Shown: positions 16,185 through 23,475, numbered from the stretch's first letter. The stretch: 36,491 nt of DNA from JAZKBN01 sp040388605 (GCA_040388605.1 JAZKBN010000050.1:1-36491); one strand, 5' to 3'. Made by a program: numbers and translations. Notes: a model not told the origin generated them from the sequence alone.

Positions 16185-16216
16185 CAAAGGTATGAAAAAT
16201 AATTATACATATCCAA
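16185..16216 (-). promoter_or_regulatory. Promoter of RNA copy A
   Basis: On the minus strand TTG (16214-16216), a 21-nt spacer and TACCTTTG (16185-16192) match the Bacteroidota -33/-7 promoter. The start is expected near 16178-16180, just before the first paired arm of RNA copy A. Confidence 0.6.
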
Positions 16217-16291
16217 GTCTTCCGACAAAGAAAACCCATAAGACATATCCGGATATTACAACAAAGAAAAATAAGGCATAATCAAATATCC
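16185..16291 (-). repeat. Three degenerate ~38-nt repeats containing the RNA promoter
   Basis: On the minus strand the pattern GGATAT(T/G)...TTATG...TTTTTC...TTTGT recurs with starts at 16291, 16250 and 16214 (spacings 41 and 36). The third unit holds the promoter of RNA copy A. The first two may be decayed promoter copies left from earlier duplications of the RNA cassette. The match is imperfect and the stretch is AT-rich, so chance contributes. Confidence 0.35.
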
Positions 16292-16363
16292 CGACAAAAT
16301 AATGCCCGGGTATATGTCAATGCTTCATTAAATCCTTATTCATAAGGCTTGCCGGGCGCACAC

Positions 16364-16391
16364 AAAAAAGACCCAAGGTCTCCCTTGGGTC
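16364..16391 (-). terminator. Intrinsic terminator of the rplM-rpsI-rpsB operon
   Basis: A 9-bp perfect stem (GACCCAAGG at 16370-16378 facing CCTTGGGTC at 16383-16391, loop TCTC) is followed on the minus strand by TTTTTTG. It lies 28 bp past the rpsB stop. The plus strand also has a T-tract after the stem, so it can work in both directions. Confidence 0.92.
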
Positions 16392-16418
16392 TTTTTCAAT
16401 ATTGATATGTTAAACCAA

Positions 16419-17264
16419 CTACTCAGCAGAGGCCGAAGCTTCAGGAGCGGCAGTTTCAGCAGGAGCAGCTTCGAAATCGGCAGCTTCTTCAGCACTGACA
16501 CCCGCAGGGGCGGCAGCAGCAGTTGGAGCGGCAGGAATTTCAGCGGCTTCGCCTTTGTCTTCGTCTTTGTTATGCCTGCGCTCCATTAAACCTTCTTCAA
16601 CGGCCTGGCCTATTGCGTGGGTTATAATGGCTATGCTTTTGTAAGCATCGTCGTTAGCAGGAATAGGGAACTCAACGCTTAAAGGATCGCTGTTGGTATC
16701 TACCATTGCAAAAACAGGGATACCCAGCTTGTGCGCTTCAGATACGGCAATGTGCTCCTTTTTAACGTCAACTATGAAAAGAGCCGAAGGCAGACGGGTA
16801 AGGTCGGTAATACCGCCCAATACACGCTCCAATTTCTCTTTTTCACGGCTGAGCATCAGGCGCTCTTTCTTAGCAAGATTGCCTGCGTTTTCTTCCTTCA
16901 ACAGTTTTTCAATGGTGCTCATCTTCTTCAGCGACTTGCGAACAGTTGCGAAGTTGGTAAGCATGCCACCCAGCCAGCGCTCGGTAACATAAGGCATTTT
17001 GAGGCGTTGCGCTTCTGCTGCAACAAGCTCTTTGGCCTGCTTCTTGGTGGCCACGAACATGATGCGGTTGCCTGAACGCACAATGGCTTTCACGGCAGCA
17101 GCAGCCTGGTCAAGGGCTCCAAGGGTTTTGTTCAGGTCAATAATGTGTATGCCGTTGCGCTCCATGAAAATGTAGGGCGCCATACGGGGATCCCACTTGC
17201 GGGTAAGGTGACCAAAGTGGACACCAGCCTCGAGCAGGTCTTTATATTCAGGTTTGTTAGCCAT
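16419..17264 (-). CDS. rpsB: 30S ribosomal protein S2
   Basis: 281 aa. The core of about 230 residues is typical S2: it starts with LLEAGVHFGHLTRKWDPRM, has the FVATKKQAKELV segment, PYVTERWLGGMLTNF, and near the C-terminus IPVFAMVDTNSDPLSVEFPIPANDDA. S2 binds the 30S head-body junction and recruits S1. The last 45 residues form an Ala/Glu/Pro-rich acidic tail, a common Bacteroidota extension. It is the third gene of rplM-rpsI-rpsB, 93 bp after rpsI, and that gap contains a nested RNA structure (17296-17346). In related bacteria tsf usually follows rpsB; here a terminator and then the Abi_2 cassette follow instead. Confidence 0.98.
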   Translation of the reverse strand: MANKPEYKDLLEAGVHFGHLTRKWDPRMAPYIFMERNGIHIIDLNKTLGALDQAAAAVKAIVRSGNRIMFVATKKQAKELVAAEAQRLKMPYVTERWLGGMLTNFATVRKSLKKMSTIEKLLKEENAGNLAKKERLMLSREKEKLERVLGGITDLTRLPSALFIVDVKKEHIAVSEAHKLGIPVFAMVDTNSDPLSVEFPIPANDDAYKSIAIITHAIGQAVEEGLMERRHNKDEDKGEAAEIPAAPTAAAAPAGVSAEEAADFEAAPAETAAPEASASAE

Positions 17265-17295
17265 TTTTGTTTAAATCCTTTAGTGTGAAAGAACC

Positions 17296-17346
17296 GACAG
17301 TCCCGAGGTTGAGTATATGCCAAAAGCATATAAGCAAAGGACTGCC
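17296..17346 (-). promoter_or_regulatory. Candidate structured leader of rpsB
   Basis: In the rpsI-rpsB gap the transcript can form an outer 8-bp helix (GGCAGUCC from 17339-17346 with GGACUGUC from 17296-17303, one G-U). It encloses a 7-bp hairpin (UAUAUGC-UUUUG-GCAUAUA, 17314-17332). It has no U-tract, so it is not a terminator. Its place 30 nt before the rpsB ATG fits a ribosomal-protein autoregulatory leader, possibly bound by S2. This is an inference from structure and position only. Confidence 0.4.
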
Positions 17347-17357
17347 CGGCAGCCTGA

Positions 17358-17747
17358 TTAGCGTTTGCTGAATTGGAATTTTCTGCGTGCTTTTCTTCTG
17401 CCGTACTTTTTGCGTTCCACCATACGGGGGTCGCGGGTAAGGAAACCTTCCTTCTTCAGGGGCGGCCTGTGGTCGGGGTTTACATCGGTCAGCACACGGG
17501 CTATGGCCATACGGATAGCCTCCGCCTGGCCGTGAATACCGCCGCCTTTCACGTTAACGGACACATCAAATTTACCAAGCTCCGATGTTACTGTAAAGGG
17601 CTGGTAAACAATGGTACGCAGGATTTCTGAAGGAAAATAATCCTCCAGGGTTCTTTTATTTACAGAAACGGTACCGTTTCCGGGAGTAAGGCGCACACGG
17701 GCAACCGCAGTTTTCCTTCTTCCTATTCTGTTTAATGTTGTTTCCAT
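17358..17747 (-). CDS. rpsI: 30S ribosomal protein S9
   Basis: 129 aa, full length. Conserved blocks are RIGRRKTAVARVRLTPGNG near the N-terminus, VKGGGIHGQAEAIRMAIARVL in the middle and the basic C-terminal tail RKKYGRRKARRKFQFSKR, whose last Lys-Arg reaches the P-site tRNA anticodon. It lies second in the operon, 19 bp after rplM, the order found throughout bacteria (L13-S9). The start is the ATG at 17745-17747. Confidence 0.98.
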   Translation of the reverse strand: METTLNRIGRRKTAVARVRLTPGNGTVSVNKRTLEDYFPSEILRTIVYQPFTVTSELGKFDVSVNVKGGGIHGQAEAIRMAIARVLTDVNPDHRPPLKKEGFLTRDPRMVERKKYGRRKARRKFQFSKR

Positions 17748-17766
17748 GTAGGGATCTGCGCTTTAA

Positions 17767-18213
17767 TTATTTGATAGGGAGAGCGGTAGGTTGCTGTGCG
17801 GCATGGGGATGCTCGGCTCCGTCGTACACGAACAGGTGTGTAAACAGCCTGCGACCCAATCTGTTCTTGGGAAGCATGCCGCGTACTGCATGTTCAATGA
17901 TTAAAGCTGCGGATTTGGCTTTCAGTTCGCGGGGCGTTTTAAAACGCTGGCCGCCGGGGTATCCTGTATGGGTAGTATACACCTTATCTGTCCACTTCTT
18001 CCCGGTGAGCTTTATTTTGTCAGCATTAATTACAACAACGTAGTCGCCGCAATCAGCATGAGGAGTAAAATTGGTTTTATTTTTACCCCGAATCGCCATA
18101 GCAATCTGACTTGCCAAACGACCCAAAACAGCGGAATCCGCATCCACCAACACCCACTGCTTGTCTGCAGTGGCCGAATTGGCCGATATGGTCTTGTAGC
18201 TTAAATGGTCCAC
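17767..18213 (-). CDS. rplM: 50S ribosomal protein L13
   Basis: 148 aa, full length for the family. Conserved L13 segments are KQWVLVDADSAVLGRLASQIA, CGDYVVVINADKIKLTGKKW, the GGQRFKTPRELK loop and the AVRGMLPKNRLGRRLF helix. The C-terminus has the GAEHPHAAQQP motif. The start is a GTG (18211-18213); it gives the N-terminus MDHLSYKTISAN that Bacteroidota L13 proteins share. It is the first gene of the operon, with a strong promoter at 18273-18304 and a leader of about 55 nt containing a hairpin. Confidence 0.97.
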   Translation of the reverse strand: MDHLSYKTISANSATADKQWVLVDADSAVLGRLASQIAMAIRGKNKTNFTPHADCGDYVVVINADKIKLTGKKWTDKVYTTHTGYPGGQRFKTPRELKAKSAALIIEHAVRGMLPKNRLGRRLFTHLFVYDGAEHPHAAQQPTALPIK

Positions 18214-18245
18214 TTTATAACCGGTTAATGAATTTATTGATTTTA

Positions 18246-18265
18246 ATCCCCTTCTCGACTGAAAA
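18246..18265 (-). promoter_or_regulatory. Hairpin at the 5' end of the rplM leader
   Basis: On the transcript CCCUUUUC pairs with GAGAAGGG (8 bp, one G-U) around an AGUC loop, starting within a few bases of the expected 5' end. It may protect the mRNA or serve as a feedback site for L13; no function can be shown from the sequence. Confidence 0.4.
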
Positions 18266-18272
18266 GGGAACG

Positions 18273-18304
18273 CAAAGGTAAGGTAACCGGTTGGATTTGC
18301 AAAA
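18273..18304 (-). promoter_or_regulatory. Promoter of the rplM-rpsI-rpsB operon
   Basis: TTTTG (18300-18304), a 19-nt spacer and TACCTTTG (18273-18280) on the minus strand form an essentially perfect Bacteroidota promoter. The spacer contains AACCGGTTA, repeated near the start codon (around 18219-18227). Confidence 0.85.
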
Positions 18305-18373
18305 TTGATCAGGAAAAATTATGCTGTCCTTATTTGGTAATGAATAAATAATAGGGTATAGCAGGATGTTTAT

Positions 18374-18381
18374 TAAATTTG
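18374..18381 (+). promoter_or_regulatory. -7 box (TAAATTTG) for the anchored hypothetical protein
   Basis: Perfect TAnnTTTG on the plus strand, divergent from the rplM promoter. It lies inside the longest possible open frame and so argues for the downstream start at 18456. A perfect 14-bp palindrome (GGTTACCGGTAACC, 18407-18420) lies 20 bp past the expected start of transcription and could be an operator or an RNA hairpin. Confidence 0.4.
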
Positions 18382-18455
18382 CGGTGCAGGCAAATGTTGT
18401 TTTCCGGGTTACCGGTAACCTGTTTTTCAACATGCCGCCCCTAACGCAAGTTTAT

Positions 18456-18965
18456 ATGTTAGATTTCATTAAGAACAATAAGGAAGCGATTACAATAATT
18501 GTAGCCACAATTACTGCTGCTGTAACTATATTTTCGTTTATAAGAGCACTGAATGAATATCGTGTTCAGGGTCAGCTAAAGCGTGCGGAATTAGTCAGGC
18601 TATGGTTTAACCTGTTTTTAACTGACCAAAGATTACAGGTGGTAAAAGAACTGCTTGAAGAAGAAACAGAAGGTGGGGGCGCAGCCTTAGCCCGACACAA
18701 ATTTATAGACCGTTATTATTTTCTGGGCCGCTGCGAAGAAGTGGCTATTGCAGTGAACTCAGGCTTAATAAAAAAGAATGTGGCCTATTACCTGTTCGGG
18801 TATTTTGCAATAATATGCTGGGACAGCAAGTATTTTTGGGAGGGCTTGCCGGGTGGCAGAGATGTGAAGCTATGGAGTGTTTTCGGAAACTTTGTAACCC
18901 AAATGAAGGAGGAGCGTGAGGCATTTAATTCAGACCCTTCCGGACCCGGCAAAATGATTTATTAA
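18456..18965 (+). CDS. Membrane-anchored hypothetical protein, DUF4760-like
   Basis: 169 aa from the ATG at 18456. The frame is open from 18366, but the extra part precedes the probable promoter and is not protein-like. A single N-terminal membrane helix (about residues 9-30, ITIIVATITAAVTIFSFI) is followed by a soluble helical domain. The segment FLGRCEEVAIAVNSGLIKKNVAYYLFGYF recalls the DUF4760 group of anchored proteins of unknown function; this likeness is from memory and is weak. AT-richer than its neighbours. It is divergent from the ribosomal operon and convergent with the lipoprotein gene, 17 bp apart. Confidence 0.6.
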   Translation: MLDFIKNNKEAITIIVATITAAVTIFSFIRALNEYRVQGQLKRAELVRLWFNLFLTDQRLQVVKELLEEETEGGGAALARHKFIDRYYFLGRCEEVAIAVNSGLIKKNVAYYLFGYFAIICWDSKYFWEGLPGGRDVKLWSVFGNFVTQMKEEREAFNSDPSGPGKMIY

Positions 18966-18982
18966 GCCGAAGTCTGAACCTC

Positions 18983-20392
18983 TCAATAATGTATCGGCAT
19001 GTGCACATAATCCAGTGAGCTTTGGGTCTGGAAAATGGTTTGCCCGGCTTTTACATTATAGGTAAAGCTTTGCACATCGTTTTTAGCGCCGTTGTTGGCA
19101 ATGGCCGTAAAATCTACCTTCTGATCGCCTGCCGGCATGCTGATGCGGGCATAGCTAATGCTGTGAGGCAGCGTTTGCCAGTTGCGGGTGTCGGCTTTTT
19201 CGGTAATGGCGTTTATGAGGCCAAGCACGGCCCCGGCATCCTGGTTTTTACGGCGAAGGCTTTCTTCCTCAACCTTTTTTATGGCCACCCGTAATAAAGA
19301 TTTACCCATTTCTGCCAGGAAACGCTCGTCAAGTGTTTTATAGGCAACAGCGTTAACGTCAATACCTTTTTCAAGCGGAATGCTCCTGCCGTTCCATTCA
19401 AGCTTTGCACCTGTAAACACCTCGGCCCGTTCCTGGTACTTAGGGAAAACAACCCTGATGAATTCAAGGCGGGCAAGGCCCTTGGCTTTGTCTTTTTCAT
19501 CTTCACCCAGGTAAAAAGGGAAGTTCAGGCCCATGTCTTCATTATGGAAAGTAACCATGCCGCCGGAGCCGCGAATAATGGTAAAGTTGATGCCCCATTC
19601 ATCTTTCACAGGCCCAAGCCCGTTGTGCCAAAGGAAAACCAATTCCCCGTTGCCGCGCTGAACCGGCTGGTTTTTCATGTTGAACTGCGCCTCATAACGC
19701 GAACCTTCATCTGCAAAGCCGCTTTGGTAGGCCGTTCTGATGAGGTCACGCTTTAATTGTTCAGGCGCCGACAGCTTAAACAGGCGGCTGTAATCATCCT
19801 GGTAAATGTTGTAGGCGTTGCGGTAGGCTATAAAGGCATTGTTCGGGTCTGAATTTACGTCGTAAATTATGCCCATCAGGTTGTGCACAAAGGCATCGCG
19901 CTTGTATTTATTGTCGCTTTTGTATTTGTCGCTGAGCCGATTGAGCAAATCGTTCATGCGCTTGCATTCAACCAATGCCTCGTTGGGCAGGCCCATTTTA
20001 AGGTAATTCAGGGCCATGTAATAATGAATCAGCAGAATTTCATGATCCTCGCCCTTGTAATCAACCACGGTGGGGTTCACCAAAAAGGCCAGGCCCTCAT
20101 TCACATAATTGGTGGCATAGTCTTCAGAAAGGCGATATGCCTCTTCAAAGTCTTTATTGCTTTGCTCATACTCGCCCATAATGCTGTGCACGGTACCGCT
20201 GTTCATATAATAAAGCAGCTTTTCGCGGTTATGCCTGCCCGGTTTCGCCTTTTGTATTACCGATGAAGCCTCTTTCATGTTCCCGTTTTCGAAGGCCATG
20301 AAAAATTTGTAGTTCTTTTGGTAATAGGTGGCGCAACCCGCAGGCATCATAAGCACAAGCAGCATGGCGGCCGGCAGCAATAACCTGCGCAT
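18983..20392 (-). CDS. COG3014-type lipoprotein with TPR-like repeats, partner of LpoB
   Basis: 469 aa from the ATG at 20392; a GTG at 20434 would add 14 residues before the signal peptide and is less likely. The signal peptide MRRLLLPAAMLLVLMMPAGC ends in a lipobox, with Cys20 as the lipid-modified residue. Residues about 20-250 form helical pairs of the tetratricopeptide kind (EYEQSNKDFEEAYRLSED; YYMALNYLKMGLPNEALVEC; NAFIAYRNAYNIYQDD), followed by a beta-rich C-terminal domain. COG3014 proteins are usually encoded beside an LpoB-like lipoprotein, as here. A role in envelope or peptidoglycan synthesis is inferred from that partnership. It follows lpoB after a 196-bp gap. Confidence 0.8.
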   Translation of the reverse strand: MRRLLLPAAMLLVLMMPAGCATYYQKNYKFFMAFENGNMKEASSVIQKAKPGRHNREKLLYYMNSGTVHSIMGEYEQSNKDFEEAYRLSEDYATNYVNEGLAFLVNPTVVDYKGEDHEILLIHYYMALNYLKMGLPNEALVECKRMNDLLNRLSDKYKSDNKYKRDAFVHNLMGIIYDVNSDPNNAFIAYRNAYNIYQDDYSRLFKLSAPEQLKRDLIRTAYQSGFADEGSRYEAQFNMKNQPVQRGNGELVFLWHNGLGPVKDEWGINFTIIRGSGGMVTFHNEDMGLNFPFYLGEDEKDKAKGLARLEFIRVVFPKYQERAEVFTGAKLEWNGRSIPLEKGIDVNAVAYKTLDERFLAEMGKSLLRVAIKKVEEESLRRKNQDAGAVLGLINAITEKADTRNWQTLPHSISYARISMPAGDQKVDFTAIANNGAKNDVQSFTYNVKAGQTIFQTQSSLDYVHMPIHY

Positions 20393-20588
20393 TCGGGCAG
20401 CTGGAGAAAGAATATGTGGCTTGATTTTGAACACGATTTAGAAGTACAGAAATATAATATGCCGGGAATTTACAATCCAGGTATCCCGACCTGCCCGGGT
20501 GAGCTTATTACATAATTTGCCCACCCAATTTGCCCTCCCAAAATTTACCGTAAATCACATCGGTAAGCAGAACAGGGTACAGCTGTTA

Positions 20589-21203
20589 TCAGTTAACAAT
20601 ATATTTCTTCTGCTCGCTGCTGTTGAGCCAAACAATTTCGTTGGTCTCCATATCTGAGAGGTGCAGCGACACTTTATAATCAATCACGCGGCGTTTGCCC
20701 TGGGCATCTTCCGTACTGGTTATGGTACCGAACAGCATGAAATTGGCTCCCAGCTCCTTACCGAATTTAGCCTGTGTTTCAACGCTGGCGAATTGTGCCT
20801 GGTCTCCGCGTTCTTTGCGGATGGCCTCGCGCAAAACGCTGTTTTCAACTACGCGCACCATGCCGCTGTTGATAAACTCTTTCTGAATATCCTGTATAAA
20901 GGTTTCAGAATCTATATGCTCGTTGCTTTTGTTCTGGATAATGCCAACTATAACAACAGGATTTTTAGCGTACCTGCTCACAAAATCGGAACGCCAGCGG
21001 CGGGCCAATACATCTTTCACCATATCGGTGGCTACGTTACGGCTGTCGGTATCGTTCCAGCGGCCGCTCAGGTCTATTTGCTTATCGGGTTCAACGCGGG
21101 TAACGCTGCGGGTGGCGCAGCCTGATATAATTAATGCAGTGCAAAGTGCTGCTTTTACGGCAATGCCTGATACTTGTGCGGGAAGACTGAATTTGAAGTT
21201 CAT
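20589..21203 (-). CDS. LpoB-like penicillin-binding protein activator (lipoprotein)
   Basis: 204 aa. The signal peptide with lipobox LIISGC (Cys29) directs it to a membrane. The conserved start of the mature part, DLSGRWNDTDSRNVATDMVKD, and the fold (GIIQNKSNEHIDSETFIQDI, then GANFMLFGTITSTEDAQ) match the LpoB/YcfM family, which in enterobacteria spans the periplasm to stimulate the class A synthase PBP1b. Bacteroidota homologues are called LpoB by domain; their target is not known. It is encoded upstream of the COG3014-type lipoprotein, the standard pairing. The start is the ATG at 21201-21203. Confidence 0.85.
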   Translation of the reverse strand: MNFKFSLPAQVSGIAVKAALCTALIISGCATRSVTRVEPDKQIDLSGRWNDTDSRNVATDMVKDVLARRWRSDFVSRYAKNPVVIVGIIQNKSNEHIDSETFIQDIQKEFINSGMVRVVENSVLREAIRKERGDQAQFASVETQAKFGKELGANFMLFGTITSTEDAQGKRRVIDYKVSLHLSDMETNEIVWLNSSEQKKYIVN

Positions 21204-21493
21204 ATTTTTATTGGTTTGTATTTAAGACATGTAAAGAACAGCTTACCCCTACCCGGCCCCTGAATTTTCTTTCTGCGGAACCGCTTCGGCAGGTTAGCGA
21301 ATGCAAGAAAATCAAATATTCCGAGCCTGCATTGCTATAAAGTGCCGTTAACGTATCATTAGGATTATTTGCAGGTTAAAGGGTTTATTATGGCCCTCAA
21401 AAGCAGGGCCGGAATATGGATAAACGGAAACAAATGATATATAAAGCCTGTAAATGCAGGTTTGGATTTCCAGAAGCTACGGGGCTTATAAGG

Positions 21494-21901
21494 TTATTTT
21501 AAGCCGCTTACTTTGCAATAACAGTTTTTATCGTTTTCAAAATAATTCGTGCAAAACTCTGTTTTATCATTTGTGATGTGTAAATAATCGCCGGTGCCAC
21601 CGGTAGTATCATTCACCAGATAAGGAAACTTCACTAAATCATCATCCGTGTTTAAGTAAAAAGAGTGAAGCGCAATTTCTTTTCCGTTTTTTAAGTCCCA
21701 TTGTCCGCGCATGTTAAGAAGCAGCCTGTTTTTCTTATCATAAACTTTCCTGTTGTATTGGCCGTTCTTTAAGAGCACTATGGTGTCATAATTGTTTTTA
21801 TAACCTACCGGCACGTAAACTCCATACAGTTCTGATTCTTCGAATTGCTTAGTACATGCAAAACAAATAAGTAAGGCAAATGCAAGGCTAATGTATTTCA
21901 T
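21494..21901 (-). CDS. Small hypothetical lipoprotein (135 aa)
   Basis: Signal peptide of 15 residues with lipobox ICFAC (Cys16), then a soluble domain with beta-strand character (GVYVPVGYKNNYDTIVLLKNG and MRGQWDLKNGKEIALHSF) and a Cys-containing end (CTNYFENDKNCYC). The pattern of a threshold for Tyr, Asn and Lys resembles the many small Bacteroidota lipoproteins of lipocalin-like type, but I do not recognise a specific family. AT-rich compared with its neighbours. A 6-bp hairpin (GGCCCT/AGGGCC, 21392-21410) after the gene may act as a weak terminator. Confidence 0.65.
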   Translation of the reverse strand: MKYISLAFALLICFACTKQFEESELYGVYVPVGYKNNYDTIVLLKNGQYNRKVYDKKNRLLLNMRGQWDLKNGKEIALHSFYLNTDDDLVKFPYLVNDTTGGTGDYLHITNDKTEFCTNYFENDKNCYCKVSGLK

Positions 21902-21985
21902 ATACTATTTTAACAATCTAAATTTAAGCACATTAGCATCAAGATTCTTTCCTTGCCCATTGTTTAATGCAAACTCAGGCAGATC

Positions 21986-22744
21986 TCAATACCCAAACCC
22001 CTTCACCACGTTCCTCGCCTCTTCCTGCGTAATAGCTGAAAAATTCCTATACCGGTAATGCACATCAATAATTTCCTCTACGGCATCGGATACCAACTTT
22101 TTATTCTCCCAGGTTTTTAAATGTTCAAGCACAAGCGGAAGGCAGCCGGGCTTATAGGCTATCTGCCCTATAACGTGCACAAGGGTATTGCGGACACGGG
22201 CGGTTTTATCATGTTCCAGCTCCTTGAGCAGGGGTAAAATATCGAGTGGGTATTTGCGTCCGCGCAGCTCTATGCCATGGCATATCTCCCGCCTTATTTC
22301 CTTGTCGGCATGGTGCAGGTAGGTTTTGGCCCAGGCCAATACGGGTACCGGGTTTACCTCGCCCATTTTCTTCACCGAGCCTATTACGGCATTCCTTGGC
22401 GAGTGGTGCGCATCAAAGAGGCCTGTATCGAAAAAGGGCTTTACGAGCTCAAAATTGTATTTGCCTATTTCGCCCGCCGCATTAATCACCGTTTGCCGAA
22501 CCTTAAAATCAGGATGCGGGAGCAGGCTTTCAAGCATCTGAATCAGGGCATCGCGATGCCGGGTATAAGCCAGGTAAATTCTGCCGATACCCAGGTACGC
22601 CGCTTTCCGGATATAGGTATCGGTATTGCTAAAGTATGCGGTGCTTTGGCTGTAATTGCCGCTTTGCACATCTGCCAAAATATGGTTTTGAATGGCGGCA
22701 ACCGTTTTCATGCGCTCATCGGGCGGGAGATCGTAAAAGGCCAT
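21986..22744 (-). CDS. HEAT-repeat protein, second of a pair
   Basis: 252 aa from the ATG at 22742-22744. The frame is open further upstream, but the longer version would overlap the preceding gene by 68 bp, whereas this start leaves a 4-bp gap. The protein is almost entirely HEAT-type helical pairs: HPDFKVRQTVINAAGEIGKY, DKEIRREICHGIELRGRKYP and KTARVRNTLVHVIGQIAYK are three visible repeats. HEAT solenoids bind proteins or nucleic acids; no catalytic residues are apparent. It is tightly coupled to the upstream HEAT gene, and the two products probably act together. Relation to DNA-alkylation-repair-type solenoids is possible but unproven. Confidence 0.8.
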   Translation of the reverse strand: MAFYDLPPDERMKTVAAIQNHILADVQSGNYSQSTAYFSNTDTYIRKAAYLGIGRIYLAYTRHRDALIQMLESLLPHPDFKVRQTVINAAGEIGKYNFELVKPFFDTGLFDAHHSPRNAVIGSVKKMGEVNPVPVLAWAKTYLHHADKEIRREICHGIELRGRKYPLDILPLLKELEHDKTARVRNTLVHVIGQIAYKPGCLPLVLEHLKTWENKKLVSDAVEEIIDVHYRYRNFSAITQEEARNVVKGFGY

Positions 22745-22748
22745 CGGC

Positions 22749-23450
22749 TTATTTTGTTTTCCTGATGAGCTCCTGCAAACGCCTGAACTTGGTCTCCTTA
22801 GCCGGGTCAAACTCATCTTTGGCGCGGCGGCTTATAATGGCAATAACCTCGCTGCGCTGCAATGCATTACCTATACGTATGGCCTCTGCGGCGTAGGTAG
22901 GCAATTGGTTTATGGGGCAGGTAATCAGCACCTCTTTCAGCAAATCGAAAACGCCCTCGGCATACTGCCTGTTTTTGTATTCAATAAGCTTTATAAGTAT
23001 GCCTGCATAATTATCGCGGGTAATAACGCTTCCTGCTCTTGCCGCCTCATCGAGCTGCGGAAGCAAGGCATACATTTCTGCAGGGCATTCTTCTGCAATG
23101 GCATTTAATGCAGCCATGGCGCCCCATTGCATGCGGTTGTTGTTGCCGGTAAGCAGCGCCGCTATGGCTTGCAGATGCGGCGCAACTATTTTGGGCTCCC
23201 AATTGGCTGCTTCGTCAAGGGTTTTAATACAGTCTTCGGCAATGCCTTTAACCTTGCTGTGCAGGTTTGCCACCAGGGCAGCCACAGCAACCTTGTCTTT
23301 ATGCCATGCAATTCTTTGGCCCAGGCTTATATTACCCTGCTCGTCGCGGCGGTTTGCGCCGGCGGTTATTTCGGCCATTACATCTTTTACTTTTTCCATT
23401 TTCGAGGCGGGCAATACCGCGTGTGAAAAGCCGACAACAAAGCGCGGCAT
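22749..23450 (-). CDS. HEAT-repeat protein, first of a pair
   Basis: 233 aa from the ATG at 23448-23450; the frame could also start at a TTG at 23471 or at the ATG at 23399 (MEKVKDVMAEI), and the last of these gives the most family-like N-terminus. The sequence is helical throughout, with HEAT-like units such as KVKGIAEDCIKTLDEAANWE, NNRMQWGAMAALNAIAEECP and the basic end FDPAKETKFRRLQELIRKTK. No enzymatic motif. The start lies about 26 bp beyond the terminator of the upstream protease gene, so either weak read-through or a promoter inside that short gap drives the pair. Confidence 0.75.
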   Translation of the reverse strand: MPRFVVGFSHAVLPASKMEKVKDVMAEITAGANRRDEQGNISLGQRIAWHKDKVAVAALVANLHSKVKGIAEDCIKTLDEAANWEPKIVAPHLQAIAALLTGNNNRMQWGAMAALNAIAEECPAEMYALLPQLDEAARAGSVITRDNYAGILIKLIEYKNRQYAEGVFDLLKEVLITCPINQLPTYAAEAIRIGNALQRSEVIAIISRRAKDEFDPAKETKFRRLQELIRKTK

Positions 23451-23475
23451 GTCTTTAAATAAAGAGCCCAATATA

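Noticed and set aside
16185..16291. Possible CRISPR array in the short repeats upstream of the Abi_2 gene
   Set aside because: Only three imperfect AT-rich repeats, no conserved repeat sequence with unique spacers and no cas genes; explained better as duplicated promoter sequence.
18366..18455. Longer start for the DUF4760-like protein
   Set aside because: A perfect -7 box lies at 18374-18381, after that ATG, so the mRNA would begin downstream of it; the helix-preceding ATG at 18456 fits better.
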